DNA from: Methylobacter sp. KS41
GTDB taxonomy: Bacteria; Pseudomonadota; Gammaproteobacteria; Methylococcales; Methylomonadaceae
Reading direction: 5' to 3'
NCBI GenBank assembly: GCA_002862125.1
Contig: PHSP01000001.1
Span: 496,001-560,000 of the forward strand
Length of the DNA: 64,000 bases
Shown here piece after piece: positions 1 through 8,479 of this stretch. The position numbers and the translations under genes were made by a program. Position 1 is the first letter of the stretch. Each line of letters starts with the position of its first letter. The notes under the pieces are model-generated. The model had not been told where the DNA came from. It made no database searches and worked only from the letters and a program-made list of their open reading frames with translations.

Positions 1-43
1 TAGTCATGTCCGGTGTGGCCCAATCCGAGACAGGAATGTGTTC

Positions 44-1387
44 CTATTTTGTTGCTGTGCGGTTATTTGGCAGCCTGACCATAGTGAATCGTGAACGCGT
101 TTCGCCTTTATTACTCATCTGTACGCCAATGACATGAAAGGGTTTTATGTATTGCAGGACTTTTGACTCGATTTTCATCTTGCGCACCAGGTTATCCCAG
201 TACATTTGGTCGACCCCTAGTACGACCTTAGTGGCGACATTGGAAAAGAAGTCCTCTGAAAAGTGTGTCGGAGATTGGCTGGCACACACTAGGCCAAGGC
301 CAAACTTTCTACCCTCTTTAGCGATGGTATTGAGGATGTTGTTCTGATCGTCTCTGAAAAATAAGTGCGCCTCGTCAATGATCATAATGTCGCGTAGCAA
401 TCCCTCCTGCTCCCTTCGGACAGGGCCTTTTTCCATTGCCGCAGAAAACAGTTCCTGCAGTCTGAATTCGACGAACATGCGCTTTTCGTCTTCACGCAAT
501 GCGGTAATGTCGTAATGCCAAACCGGATTAGCATGATCAAAAGGCGGTAGTTGGTTTTTAAAAATGCCGCTTTGCTTAAGATTGTCAAAGCGATCCACAA
601 TCGACTTCAAAACTTCTTTTGATTCGTATTTGATAAAGTCATCGAGTTCTTTACCTGTTTCAAGATTCTCGATGTATTCCTTGTAGGAACATAACGCTTT
701 GGCTCGCAGGTCGAGTGCCTTTTCGGTTAAATCTTCATCCGGCTTCGCCCCTGGATGGGAAAGTTGTTTCGATATTTTGTAAAGCTTAGTGGTGACCTTA
801 TTCAGTTCCTCCAATGCCCGCCCTGATTTTGTGTCGCTGCCAATGATGAGTTGTTTCAGTTTTCCGAACGAGTATCTGTAGGCATCATCCATCGTTGGGT
901 AGCGCTTTTGGTATCTTCTCGTAACCCCATCGTTCAACACCCATGTTTTGTAGTTGTCGGCAAAGAATCCGTTCGCTGCGTATAGGTCGGTAATCAAATG
1001 CCTCATAACCGCCTCTTGCCTTGAACCTATTGGTCGGCAGCCGTTAATCGTGGCGATAAAATCCTGTACGCGCTTCCTGACGCCGCCGAAATGTGGATCG
1101 GCGCTAACAACAAATGGATTTAAACCGTATTCAGTTGATTCTGAGAATCTGACCGATGAGGCGCCTTTAAGATCAATATCGCCATGCACATCTATGATAT
1201 GAATCCGTGGCGCTGGCGAGAATTGATACATTTGCTGTATCGCTCGCCTCAGGAATGTGGTTTTACCCATACCGGTTTTGCCCATGATAAGCATGTGGGC
1301 GTTAACCAGTTCATCAAAGTCGCAATGAACTGGCGATGTTTGATTTTTTGATAACAGATAGTCGTCTTGACCAAGAACAATCTTCAT
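44..1387 (-). CDS. HerA/VirB4-type ATP-binding protein
   Basis: A 447-residue P-loop ATPase. The sequence shows a Walker A motif GKTGMGKT at residues 36-43 and a Walker B-like segment IIDEAHLFF near residue 337, followed by a sensor-like ASQSP segment. The HerA/FtsK/VirB4 class uses ATP hydrolysis to pump DNA or unfold substrates, often together with a NurA nuclease or as part of mobile-element or defence modules. No nuclease or conjugation partner is visible beside it: the next gene on the same strand is an unrelated exopolysaccharide-type gene. The exact role is therefore unknown. The start is the first ATG and there is a convincing stop at the low-coordinate end. The family assignment is fairly sure and the function is open. 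Confidence 0.75.
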   Translation of the reverse strand: MKIVLGQDDYLLSKNQTSPVHCDFDELVNAHMLIMGKTGMGKTTFLRRAIQQMYQFSPAPRIHIIDVHGDIDLKGASSVRFSESTEYGLNPFVVSADPHFGGVRKRVQDFIATINGCRPIGSRQEAVMRHLITDLYAANGFFADNYKTWVLNDGVTRRYQKRYPTMDDAYRYSFGKLKQLIIGSDTKSGRALEELNKVTTKLYKISKQLSHPGAKPDEDLTEKALDLRAKALCSYKEYIENLETGKELDDFIKYESKEVLKSIVDRFDNLKQSGIFKNQLPPFDHANPVWHYDITALREDEKRMFVEFRLQELFSAAMEKGPVRREQEGLLRDIMIIDEAHLFFRDDQNNILNTIAKEGRKFGLGLVCASQSPTHFSEDFFSNVATKVVLGVDQMYWDNLVRKMKIESKVLQYIKPFHVIGVQMSNKGETRSRFTMVRLPNNRTATK

Positions 1388-1485
1388 TTTTTAAACATTT
1401 TAAAAACAATGAAGTTGCTATTTTAGAAGGGTGATTTTCTTTACGTCGGGGTGAAAGACGCGCAAAAACAGCCTCTTTTGAATTG

Positions 1486-2556
1486 TTATCGCATGCTCAG
1501 TCCGCAATCAATAACCTTGCTAGTTTCCGTGGGTCTGAAATGTTTGTAATCATAAAACCGCCGATTTACCTCATCATCCATTAATATGGCTGTGCAGTCG
1601 TTGATTCCGTCCATTCCTGTTAATTGCGTAATTTTCACCTTAAATTCAGCCAGCCGTTCGATACTATATGCCTTTGCAACATAAGGATGCAGTGGGTTCA
1701 AATAGAATTTTGCATCGATTCTTTCGTCCTTCAACCAGCGGGCCAGTTTTCGTAAGTCCTCGAATCGACTTTCAATCCATGGCGGTGCTTTAGCAGGTTT
1801 GGCATTGAGAGGAAACTGTTTGCGAATGAAAGCGCCGTGATCTTTCTCTATCTCCTGATCATAGCGTTCAAGGTAATATCTTCCTGTTCCCTCGATGTCG
1901 TACCTGACGGACGGATTACCACTCATTGCAGTTACCAACCGGCTAAACCCATCCGAAAGACTTGACACAAACAAGTAATCGAAAACAACCCGCTGTCGGC
2001 TTTGTTCGCTAGCTTCGGGATGTAATTGATATGCGGGCCCATAGGATTTAATATCGGTAAAAGCGATGGGCTCAAAACCGTACAAGACGATTTTAATTGT
2101 GACCCCATCACGTTTTAACCCACGCAACGTTGCCAGAATTTCATCGGGCTTGGCCGCTAAAAAAGCCAGATTGTAAAAATGCCGATCATGAAAATACTGA
2201 TTCACGAGGCTGGGTTCAACAAGACCCATGATCGATGAGCCAACGATATAGGAGTCAGGTGCGGTACTCTTTGTTTTTACTGAAACCCTGGGTGATTCAT
2301 CGTTTATTTGGCCAACTATCGCTTTCGAAGAATTTGGTGAGGCTTTTTTTGCCTCATTCAGCAAATACTCAACCTTCAGATAACGCTCATTGGTTGTGGA
2401 CGAAGTGTATCGATCTCCGATCGCGAAATGTGTTTTGAAAATCTGGTAAGGATTCACCACTACATTCCAAACCGGCAATGACCACGCGGCAATCCCACCG
2501 GCCACTAATGCGGCTTTCCAAAACGAATCAAAACTGCCAATAGATAAAGCTTTCAT
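1486..2556 (-). CDS. AlgJ/AlgX-like SGNH-type protein paired with an MBOAT acyltransferase
   Basis: A 356-residue protein with one N-terminal membrane segment (about residues 12-32), followed by a soluble, presumably periplasmic domain. The segment VGSSIMGL (about residues 106-113) could carry the nucleophile serine of an SGNH/DHHW-type O-acetyltransferase. It overlaps the 3' end of the upstream MBOAT gene by 29 bp on the same strand, so the two are translationally coupled. In alginate and other polysaccharide systems, an AlgI-type MBOAT passes an acetyl group across the membrane to such a periplasmic partner. No polysaccharide synthase is nearby, so the substrate is unknown. The partner role rests mainly on context. 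Confidence 0.6.
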   Translation of the reverse strand: MKALSIGSFDSFWKAALVAGGIAAWSLPVWNVVVNPYQIFKTHFAIGDRYTSSTTNERYLKVEYLLNEAKKASPNSSKAIVGQINDESPRVSVKTKSTAPDSYIVGSSIMGLVEPSLVNQYFHDRHFYNLAFLAAKPDEILATLRGLKRDGVTIKIVLYGFEPIAFTDIKSYGPAYQLHPEASEQSRQRVVFDYLFVSSLSDGFSRLVTAMSGNPSVRYDIEGTGRYYLERYDQEIEKDHGAFIRKQFPLNAKPAKAPPWIESRFEDLRKLARWLKDERIDAKFYLNPLHPYVAKAYSIERLAEFKVKITQLTGMDGINDCTAILMDDEVNRRFYDYKHFRPTETSKVIDCGLSMR

Positions 2557-3934
2557 GAGATCCTGACATCCAGATGCTGGTGAAAAATAGTGATGTGAAG
2601 TACGCTAAGTTTTTAAAGTTTGGCTCAAGCAGTTGCGCTTCTTTCTGAGCATTGACGTATGCCATGCAGATCGATAGCAAAATACTGCCCTGTACGAATT
2701 CCATGCCGGTGATTATGTTCGTTTGGATGCAAGACTGACAAATTCCGGCGGCAACGTTGGGTACCGCAAATCCATTGACTCCAATCATCCCTTTCCAGAT
2801 GGAAATAGCTTGGCCGACAGATTCGGCGCGGAATACGACCCATGCCGCTGTCACGGACAGGAATGTAATTGTGATGGCTACGGGCTCGTACATTCGAATG
2901 TCGGCTTTCGTCCAGACTCTGTGAACACCGATAAAGATCCCATGCAAAATACCCCAAAGCACAAATGTCCATGCGGCACCGTGCCAAAAACCGCCTACGA
3001 TCATAGTGGCTGCTGCCGCCAGTAATCCCTTGGCAAAACCATTGCGATTACCTCCCAAAGGGATATACACATAGTCTCGAAGGAATCTGGAGAGCGACAT
3101 GTGCCAACGTTTCCAGAAATCGGCAATATTGACCGCCTGGTAAGGGGAGTTGAAGTTCTGTGGCAGGATAATGCCGAACATCAGGCCGATTCCAATCGCC
3201 ATATCCGAATAACCCGAGAAATCGAAATAAATTTGTAGGCCGTAGCCTACTGCGGCTACCCATGATTCGAAAAACTGCAGCACAGTATCTGCGGCAAATA
3301 ACGGGGCTACATGCTCGGCGATTCTGTCGGCAATCACACTTTTCTTAAATAGCCCCGCTGCGAACAAGAACAGTCCTTGCGAAAATTGCCTAGCATCAAA
3401 AGCAATACGGCCGCGCAACTGGGGCATCACATCCGAGTAATGCAGGATCGGGCCGGCAATGAGGTGCGGGTAAAAAGATATGGAAAAGGAGAAGCGGCCT
3501 AGATTGAAATCGTTGACATAGCCTTTGTAGCAGTCGACCAGGTACGCAATAACCTGGAAGGTGAAAAACGAGATACCCAATGGCAAAACCAGTTGCAGCA
3601 GTGAATACTGCGAACCGATAACAGCATTCCAGTTTTCAATGAAGAAATTGGCGTATTTGAAATAACCGAGCAGCCCAACGTTGTATATAAGACCTGCGAT
3701 AAGCAGCGCCTTAGACTTTGTTTCCGATATCTTCTGTCCCAAATAAAAATTGCCGATGGCGTTTCCGATCAAGAGTGGCACGTATCGAGTGTCCCACCAG
3801 CCATAAAAGTAAATCGAACAAATGACCACCAGCCACTGGGCGTCGTGCTCACGTTTCATTTTTTGCAAGACCCACCATGCTGCAATTGAGAACGGTAGGA
3901 AAAAGTAGATAAATTCTGGTGAGTTGAATAGCAT
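2528..3934 (-). CDS. MBOAT family O-acyltransferase (AlgI/DltB-like)
   Basis: A 468-residue polytopic membrane protein with about ten hydrophobic segments. It carries the MBOAT hallmarks: a DFSGYSDMAIG motif, the following FWKRWHMSLS segment, and the catalytic-type histidine in GGFWHGAAWTF. The length matches AlgI-type acyltransferases, which move acyl groups across the inner membrane onto extracytoplasmic polysaccharides. The C-terminus ESFIYWQF matches the usual family ending. It forms an operon with the overlapping downstream SGNH-like gene. The polysaccharide acceptor cannot be told from this window, because no alginate or cellulose genes are seen. Confidence 0.88.
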   Translation of the reverse strand: MLFNSPEFIYFFLPFSIAAWWVLQKMKREHDAQWLVVICSIYFYGWWDTRYVPLLIGNAIGNFYLGQKISETKSKALLIAGLIYNVGLLGYFKYANFFIENWNAVIGSQYSLLQLVLPLGISFFTFQVIAYLVDCYKGYVNDFNLGRFSFSISFYPHLIAGPILHYSDVMPQLRGRIAFDARQFSQGLFLFAAGLFKKSVIADRIAEHVAPLFAADTVLQFFESWVAAVGYGLQIYFDFSGYSDMAIGIGLMFGIILPQNFNSPYQAVNIADFWKRWHMSLSRFLRDYVYIPLGGNRNGFAKGLLAAAATMIVGGFWHGAAWTFVLWGILHGIFIGVHRVWTKADIRMYEPVAITITFLSVTAAWVVFRAESVGQAISIWKGMIGVNGFAVPNVAAGICQSCIQTNIITGMEFVQGSILLSICMAYVNAQKEAQLLEPNFKNLAYFTSLFFTSIWMSGSHESFIYWQF

Positions 3935-5453
3935 GGTTTTCGCGATTGTCCGGCGCAGGGTTATTGGTATCGGCCATCCTAATCGGTAGGAAAAATTTCT
4001 GTCGGTGTGAAAGAGGGGCTAAAAGCGACTCTTTTGATGCCACTGGTGGCAAATGGGTGAGAGATTGATCGACTGGGCAATCCAAGTAGAATGCTACTGG
4101 ATTTCATATTTTTGCGGAGCTTTTCGAACTTGGCTTGGATTAGATTTTAATCGAACCAATATCCCAATACTGGAGTACTGTGACAGGTTTGTTGGTGGTT
4201 CCTTTGATTTAGATTCGATTCGGTTCACTCGTTTGATGATTTTGCAATTGAACCAACTATTCATGCCGACGGCCTTTCAATTGTTGCCGATAACTGAGCG
4301 AAAGACTGTGAAGGGGGTATTCTGGTTCAATGCTACCGCTAAAAATTATACGAACCAGAAACCAGCCACCTGTTTCAGCACCAAAGCGGCCACTGGCAAT
4401 TAACTTACCCACCGGCAACAGTCGGCCAATTTCTGACGTACAGGAAGCATAGGTATATGGCAGGTTTAAGTCGTAAAGCGGCCATTCAGAGGCCGACCAT
4501 GATCCGCCCCTTGTCCCCAAAGCGGTCACTCAGGATGAAGTAGTTCCACCAAGAGAAACGACTCGCTTGGCATTAAACTGTTCCGATTTTCTGTCCCCGC
4601 CTCTGAATTGGGGCTCAACTCGCCGCCATAATTGTTCTTGAATGCGTTGTTTAAACCGATTATTGCATATAGATACAGAAGCTAATGAAGTTACATAGCA
4701 TCCACCTGCATATGATGGCTCGCTCTTTGTACATTCGTTTTCATGTCGCTTTGTTAGCTTCGAAATCTATAACACCCAGGCTTTATAGGTTGCCTCTCTG
4801 ATTTCGCTAATCACCAGGTTCGGAGGGAGGGACGGTGAAAGCCATTCCCTAACCCTATACAGTGGCTGCTATAGATAGATAGATAACTATTCATAGCGGC
4901 CTTCAAGAGACCGTCATTAATTTCTGGCTTACGTCCGATTAGACCTTGAAAACAGTCATTCAAAACGTAAAGAAAGGTTATGGAATGGGCATTGGAAAAA
5001 AAGAAAAGCCCAAACCATTTTTAAAATATGAGCTACCATACGCAAAGCCCTCTTGAACACAATTAAGCTTCGGAACTATCATTGAGCTTAATCCAAAATC
5101 AATCACAACAAAAAAAGTACAAAAAGCGTGGCCATCTTGTTTACATTGTGAACCCTGAGCGATGTCTGTAGGCTGATTGCAAAGAACTTCGACTCATCAT
5201 CTAGTACGGGTTGAAGCGGTCAGATACTCACAAATAAACCAGACTGAAAATGTAGATGTTTTCAAGTCTTATGGTTTATTTTCGTGGGTTTCTACAGGTA
5301 TTTACATTCATATCAATCTTTTCGAACTTATGCTTTTCGAAGACGTGTCTTTTTTAAGGTTTCTGTCTCTCGTTAAATGCTCAACAAATCAATTGATCGT
5401 CTGATAACATTTAATGAATTGACACAACTAAGGTCTAAATTAACAATGGGAAG
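3935..5453. other. Long gene-poor stretch with degenerate interspersed repeats
   Basis: No convincing gene in about 1.5 kb. The only open frames are short and lack ribosome-binding sites or recognisable products. Between about 4370 and 4560, and again near 4890-4930, there are repeated words of the type 'agcggccattcagaggccgac' in variable form. A 90-codon minus frame at 4257-4529 comes from this repeat and is not believed to be a gene. Similar words recur near 24570 and 63110-63380. Confidence 0.5.
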
Positions 5454-5618
5454 CTATTCCTTTAAACCGAAAACACTGTAGAAAAAAAATATTAATGAAG
5501 GAAAAAAGGCAATTATAAACCCCAAAATTAGTGCGAATTGGTATCTGTATTTATACACAAATAGTAATGTTTGACGGATTGCTTCTGTTAGGCATTCGTA
5601 CTGATTTATTTTTTCCAA
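5454..5618 (-). CDS. Small membrane protein, 54 aa, unknown
   Basis: A 54-codon frame starting with TTG at 5618, preceded by a strong Shine-Dalgarno (AAGGAGG at 5627-5633) with 8-nt spacing. The product begins MEKINQYECLTEAIRQ and continues into a long hydrophobic stretch (about residues 27-51), so it should span the membrane once. It lies downstream of the 35-aa membrane-protein gene at 5764-5871 on the same strand, about 145 bp away, and may be co-transcribed with it. I do not recognise the family. The evidence is the excellent ribosome-binding site and the membrane-protein composition. Confidence 0.5.
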   Translation of the reverse strand: MEKINQYECLTEAIRQTLLFVYKYRYQFALILGFIIAFFPSLIFFFYSVFGLKE

Positions 5619-5763
5619 AATCTGTTCCTCCTTTTATTAGGACTGTATCAAATTAGGGCCGTTAGCTACCACTATTTACAAGCTCACTTAGGTGATTTGA
5701 TACGGTTAAAATGCCTGAAATACTTTTCCTGTTCGGTTTAGGCTTGGCTTACTTTATTAAAAA

Positions 5764-5871
5764 TCAATAGCCAGACCAAATACCTTTGGTTCCAACTAGT
5801 ATAAATGTAATGAATTGAACCAATAAAAAAAGTAGTCCAAGCGCCAACAAGATTTTTTTCACATCATTCAT
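5764..5871 (-). CDS. Tiny single-span membrane protein, 35 aa, copy 1
   Basis: A 35-codon frame with an ATG at 5871 and a good Shine-Dalgarno (GAGGTGG) just upstream. The product starts MNDVKKILLALG, has one hydrophobic helix (residues 7-26) and ends GTKGIWSGY. A paralogue lies at 19616-19723 (ending GTKGIWAGF). Over the diverged 3' part the two genes differ at many third-codon positions while keeping nearly the same protein, which is what purifying selection on a real gene produces. The first codons and everything upstream are identical between the copies because they lie in a 721-bp perfect repeat. Function unknown. Confidence 0.65.
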   Translation of the reverse strand: MNDVKKILLALGLLFLLVQFITFILVGTKGIWSGY

Positions 5872-6566
5872 TATGTTCCACCTCAGATACAGACATCCTG
5901 TCTCGCCGTAAATTACCTTATTTAGAGTAAGAAGTTGAGAAAAGCCTAGTCAGTCAATCAGATCAAAATATTTGGTATTTATACTGCTTTCCATAGCCTT
6001 ATCATATAGCTATAAGATTGACACATAATTATTTTTTTGGCTTTAGGAAGGTAAGCTAATGAGCGCAAGCCTTTTATTGATGTGTCTGAATTAATATTAT
6101 AAGAAGTCAGGCGCATTTGTAAAAGACTAATTACCTATGAAAACATAGGGTTTACCTATGGATTAAAACTGTAAGTAAGTTCTTAATTTCAGTATTTTTC
6201 TCATTCTTCGGATAATAAATCGCATATATCTGGCGGCTGATTTCCGGATTGCTCAAATAACGGCAACGCACATCATCGGCGTTTGCAGGCAGGCTGTACT
6301 CCGGCATCAACGCAACCCCCATGCCAGCGCGCACCAAGTTGACAATCCAATCCTCGCTATTGCTACGGTAAGCGGCGTAGAGGTTGACTTCCTGGTCCTG
6401 GCAGATTGCCCGCAGAGTATCCCTAAGTTCGCAGTTCAACCGATCCAAATAAGGCTCGGACTGGATTTCCTTGAGGTCGATTTTGCCCAAGTGATTAAAG
6501 CGGTGCTTGTTGTTAAACGCAACTACGTACTTTTCGGTATACAGCAAGGTGGATTGATAGGGCGAA
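5846..6566. repeat. 721-bp perfect direct repeat, left copy
   Basis: This stretch is identical, as far as I can read, to 19698-20418 with a constant offset of 13,852 bp and in the same orientation. It covers the first codons of the 35-aa gene, the intergenic region and the last ~138 codons of a LysR gene. Identity stops sharply on the left at a C/T difference inside the 35-aa gene and on the right within the LysR coding sequence, about 100 bp before the ISAzo13-like element. It can recombine with its partner to delete or circularise the intervening DNA. Confidence 0.95.
6152..6566 (-). pseudogene. Truncated LysR-type regulator (C-terminal part only)
   Basis: The last ~138 codons of the LysR gene at 20004-20876, identical in sequence, but lacking the helix-turn-helix and half of the effector domain. 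At 6567 the sequence departs abruptly from the intact copy and runs into unrelated DNA next to the ISAzo13-like element. With no DNA-binding domain it cannot act as a regulator. It is a by-product of the duplication or recombination that created the 721-bp direct repeat. Confidence 0.9.
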
Positions 6567-6665
6567 AAGTTTCAATGAAGGATCTATTAACTGCAATGGG
6601 CCTCGAAAAAATCACTTTTTTTTGCGGAGTATGGCAGCAAGCGCGAGCTCTAATTACACGTACTT

Positions 6666-7993
6666 AGGAACGAGCACGAAATAACTTGAGCAACTTATAA
6701 AATTACCGCTTCAGGCATGGCGACATAATTCCATTGCCTCAGATGTTTATCGAATACAATTCGCATTGATTCTTTAAAGCCCTTCACAACTTTTCTGCCC
6801 GTTTCATAGACCTTGTTAAAAATACAGGCAAAGACTTTTAATCCCGCTTTTGTTGTTGTCTTTTCTATTAACTCTTTCATAAATACATGGCTGATTAAAA
6901 TCATGCCGGATAATTCGCGAGTCATATGAGGAAATACCCGGTGCTCAATGGGATTCCATTTAGACGTGTACGGCGGATAATGCGCTATCCGTATTTCAAT
7001 GCCAATTTCTTCCGCTAATGCCTGCAAATCCTGTTTGAAAATAAAGTGTCTGGATGAGTTACTGCCACCGCCATCCATCAGCAATAAGATGGATGTTGCC
7101 AGCGGATAGTAAAGGCTTCCATAGGTGTACCACCAGTGACGAATCGAATCACAGGAAAACTCGCTGGTGTCACGGCTTGTCCCAATGTTGACGTAGGCTT
7201 CGTTGCGCTCAGTGTCATATAGCGTATGAGGCACGGCAACGCCCTCGGCTAATGACGGGAAGTCATGATCATAAACTTCAACTGTTTTAGTGGTATAGAC
7301 CTTGCCATCGCGAAACAGATTACCTATCAGCTCCTTTTTCTTGGTATCCACGCTGATGACTGGATTTCCCATTGCCTTATATAAAGCTCTCAATTCAGCG
7401 ATACGCTCAAATTGGGCATTACGATTGACATGCCCGCCAGCCGCCTTCTTTTTCAAGGCCTTACGCTTCACATAAGCATTCTTTTTTAATAGTTTTCTGA
7501 CAATATTGCGGCTGACTTTGAAACTCTCTTCAGCCAATAGAGAACCAATTTTGGCACACGTCAAATTAGTCCATTTTTTCGTTTCATCCGTCGGGTCGCC
7601 TGCCGTATGCTCTTTTAAAATAGACAAAAACACGTCATTTATATCCGTTTGTTTTTTAATGGCTTGTTTTCGACCACCGCCCGCTTTTCTATCCCGTTTT
7701 TTGGGGATAGTTACCTTCTCTTTCAGTTCATTTATCCCGCGCCGAATTGTGTTGTGAGAACAGGAAAACAGCTGAGCAATATAGCTGATGCCGCCATAAG
7801 GAAATTTTAATGCTTCAACCCCAGCATACAAACGCTTATCTTTTTCGGATAGACGGTCGAACACTTCTTGCATTTGTTTTTCAATTTCTCTTGAGTAAGC
7901 AGGCTGCATTATAAGTTTTGGGGCAATGTTTTAGCTCTTTAACTTTACCGCATTGCAACGACTACTTGCTCAAGTTATTTCGTGCTCGTTCCT
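6666..7993 (-). mobile_element. ISAzo13-like insertion sequence
   Basis: About 1.33 kb bounded by 28-bp perfect terminal inverted repeats (6666-6693 and 7966-7993, beginning AGGAACGAGCACG). They enclose one full-length transposase gene. I could not settle a target-site duplication: the immediate flanks are short and palindromic. The element lies ~100 bp from the broken end of the truncated LysR copy and upstream of the acetylene hydratase-like gene, so it may have taken part in forming that junction. Confidence 0.85.
6695..7909 (-). CDS. ISAzo13-family DDE transposase
   Basis: A 404-residue transposase. The N-terminus carries a helix-turn-helix (about residues 35-65, ISYIAQLFSCSHNTIRRG). The catalytic region shows VISVDTKKKELIGN, LLLMDGGGSNSSRH and YPPYTSKWNPIEHRVF, which fit the DDE pattern of this family (Rhodopirellula-type transposase domain). 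The frame is uninterrupted and fills the space between the terminal inverted repeats, so the element looks capable of moving. Confidence 0.88.
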   Translation of the reverse strand: MQPAYSREIEKQMQEVFDRLSEKDKRLYAGVEALKFPYGGISYIAQLFSCSHNTIRRGINELKEKVTIPKKRDRKAGGGRKQAIKKQTDINDVFLSILKEHTAGDPTDETKKWTNLTCAKIGSLLAEESFKVSRNIVRKLLKKNAYVKRKALKKKAAGGHVNRNAQFERIAELRALYKAMGNPVISVDTKKKELIGNLFRDGKVYTTKTVEVYDHDFPSLAEGVAVPHTLYDTERNEAYVNIGTSRDTSEFSCDSIRHWWYTYGSLYYPLATSILLLMDGGGSNSSRHFIFKQDLQALAEEIGIEIRIAHYPPYTSKWNPIEHRVFPHMTRELSGMILISHVFMKELIEKTTTKAGLKVFACIFNKVYETGRKVVKGFKESMRIVFDKHLRQWNYVAMPEAVIL

Positions 7994-8479
7994 TAGTCAC
8001 TTTTATGATTCCAAAATACTGATTAAGCAATCCAAGCGGACATCTAAGCCAATCTCAGCGAAAGATCGGTGTATTAAATCTGTTGCAGATGTCTTTTTCT
8101 AAGTTAGAAAAACCCATGCTCCATAATAATAAAACAACAGGTCTGTTACACCCTCATTTAATAAATAGTCTTAGCCTATATAAACATAGATAAACAGTAT
8201 TTTACAAACCGGCATTCCCCCTATAGTATTTCTACAACAGGTACAAAAATGTTATTAAATATAAGAGGTAGATTAATTTTTCTACCGTTGCATTTAACGA
8301 CAGCTCGTCATCATATATAGTCTATATCTATTAGACTATAGGCAAGCAGTATCTAAGAAGCCAGAATGACTAAATTTATGTTGTTTCATCCGTTATATCG
8401 CCACTGCGAATTAGCAGCATTAACTAAGTCTGGTTGAAGAGGATTGTTAGTCAGTGAAAAATTTTGAGAGGCTAAAAAA
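7994..8479. promoter_or_regulatory. Upstream region of the acetylene hydratase-like gene with a perfect palindrome
   Basis: A 486-bp AT-rich stretch with no gene. It contains a perfect inverted repeat, TATAGTCTA-(7 nt)-TAGACTATA, at 8316-8340, about 140 bp before the start codon. This could be an operator or a small hairpin. A GAGAGG ribosome-binding site sits just before the ATG at 8480. No -35/-10 pair can be assigned with confidence. Confidence 0.45.

Noticed and set aside
1486-3934. Alginate biosynthesis locus
   Set aside because: Only the acyltransferase pair is present; no alginate polymerase, export or epimerase genes are visible.
4257-4529. 90-codon minus-strand frame
   Set aside because: It coincides with the degenerate interspersed repeat, has no ribosome-binding site and no believable product.
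5177-5404. 75-codon plus-strand frame
   Set aside because: Random-looking composition, no ribosome-binding site, no recognisable domain.
6059-6094. 11-codon frame with AGGAAGG upstream (also at 19911-19946)
   Set aside because: It could be a leader peptide, but both copies are identical because of the repeat, so there is no independent evidence of selection.
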